Below are positions 63,820 through 64,000 of a stretch of DNA of 64,000 nucleotides, in pieces. Origin of the DNA: Silanimonas sp021297925 (GTDB lineage Bacteria; Pseudomonadota; Gammaproteobacteria; Xanthomonadales; Xanthomonadaceae); assembly GCA_027532825.1 (NCBI GenBank), contig JAPZTL010000003.1, positions 58,365 through 122,364 on the forward strand. Reading direction: 5' to 3'. The notes beneath the pieces were generated by a model, which saw nothing but the letters and a program-made list of their open reading frames with translations, ran no database searches and was not told the DNA's origin. The translations under genes were made by a program, and so were the position numbers. How positions within the stretch are numbered: the first letter of the stretch is position 1; every line of letters begins with the position of its first letter.

Positions 63820-64000
63820 CGGATCAGGGCCCCAAGGATTGCAGAGACCCCGACGTCGCCCCATGCTGGTTTCGATCGATGGGTGGTCGACGTGTGGACT
63901 GGCGCTTGGCGGTTGTCTGCGAGCGGGTTGGCGTGCTGGATGCCCCTTCGGTCCGTGGGTGGCTCGTTGGAGGGTGCCGGCGATTTGAGTTTCCGGGTTT
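63820..64000. other. Gene-free end of window
   Basis: 181 bases downstream of dnaG up to the window edge. I see no convincing gene, RNA gene or terminator in it. By usual gene order it may lead up to rpoD. Confidence 0.5.

Noticed and set aside
61240..63864. Open frame of about 870 codons opposite dnaG
   Set aside because: Shadow of dnaG; no recognisable protein features.
63755..63988. Small open frame running out of dnaG into the last 181 bases
   Set aside because: Starts within dnaG in another frame, no ribosome site, Trp/Gly-rich product without similarity to anything I know.

Overview
The window is about 70% G+C chromosomal DNA with 55 protein-coding genes packed almost end to end. The longest gene-free stretches are about 180 bases. 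I see no tRNA, rRNA, CRISPR array, insertion sequence or phage gene. The mix and order of housekeeping genes (tsaD / rpsU / yqeY / dnaG; cca with an NDUFA9-like gene and slt; engB / cytochrome c4 / dsbA / endonuclease-family gene; plant-type gshA; ppc) and several TonB-dependent receptors suggest a gammaproteobacterium of the Xanthomonadales (Lysobacterales). That placement is an inference from gene content and synteny recalled from the group.

1-6972: fmdB, an ABC-F ATPase (YheS/Uup-like), a TonB-dependent receptor, a cryptochrome/photolyase-family protein and a small DUF1289 gene.

6969-18241: a compact locus for polyhydroxybutyrate (PHB) / 3-hydroxybutyrate (3HB) use. A minus-strand operon carries a TonB-dependent receptor, a PHB-depolymerase-family lipoprotein and a hybrid histidine kinase with a sodium:solute-symporter-like sensor domain (CrbS/MxtR-like). 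Around it lie a GntP-family permease, a LuxR-type response regulator, 3-hydroxybutyrate dehydrogenase and a 3HB-oligomer hydrolase. The two divergent promoter regions of the locus share a 21-base motif with few differences, a good candidate binding site for the regulator. Outer-membrane capture, hydrolysis, inner-membrane import, oxidation and dedicated signalling are thus all in one place.

18278-28984: a TolB-propeller/amidohydrolase fusion overlapping a solute-binding protein gene, tex, a membrane-anchored AraC regulator with a small membrane protein gene behind a direct repeat, a BNR-repeat lipoprotein with a histidine-rich loop, and an alpha/beta hydrolase.

29036-41176: a zinc-acquisition region with two Zur-like operators (30741-30757 and 41160-41176). 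From the first diverge a ZIP / DUF1826 / small-protein operon and a CobW-type GTPase (ZigA-like) followed by a TonB receptor and a DUF3526-type ABC transporter. The second precedes a Zrg-type operon (DUF2796 His-rich protein, ABC ATPase, FtsX-like permease, DUF3299, small secreted protein).

41256-56964: EamA transporter, ppc, gshA with a SEC-C gene, engB, cytochrome c4, dsbA, an EEP-family gene, a TauE exporter, slt, an NDUFA9-like gene, cca, vanZ-like and midA.

57038-59322: an unusual pterin operon with folB, an unrecognised two-helix membrane protein of lower G+C, an SDR oxidoreductase and a COG0720 protein whose active site carries Glu instead of the QueD cysteine (PTPS-III type). It is my second candidate for something undescribed.

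59394-64000: tsaD diverging from rpsU (palindrome over the rpsU -10 box, terminator behind rpsU), then yqeY, a VOC protein and dnaG. The last 181 bases hold no gene I can support.
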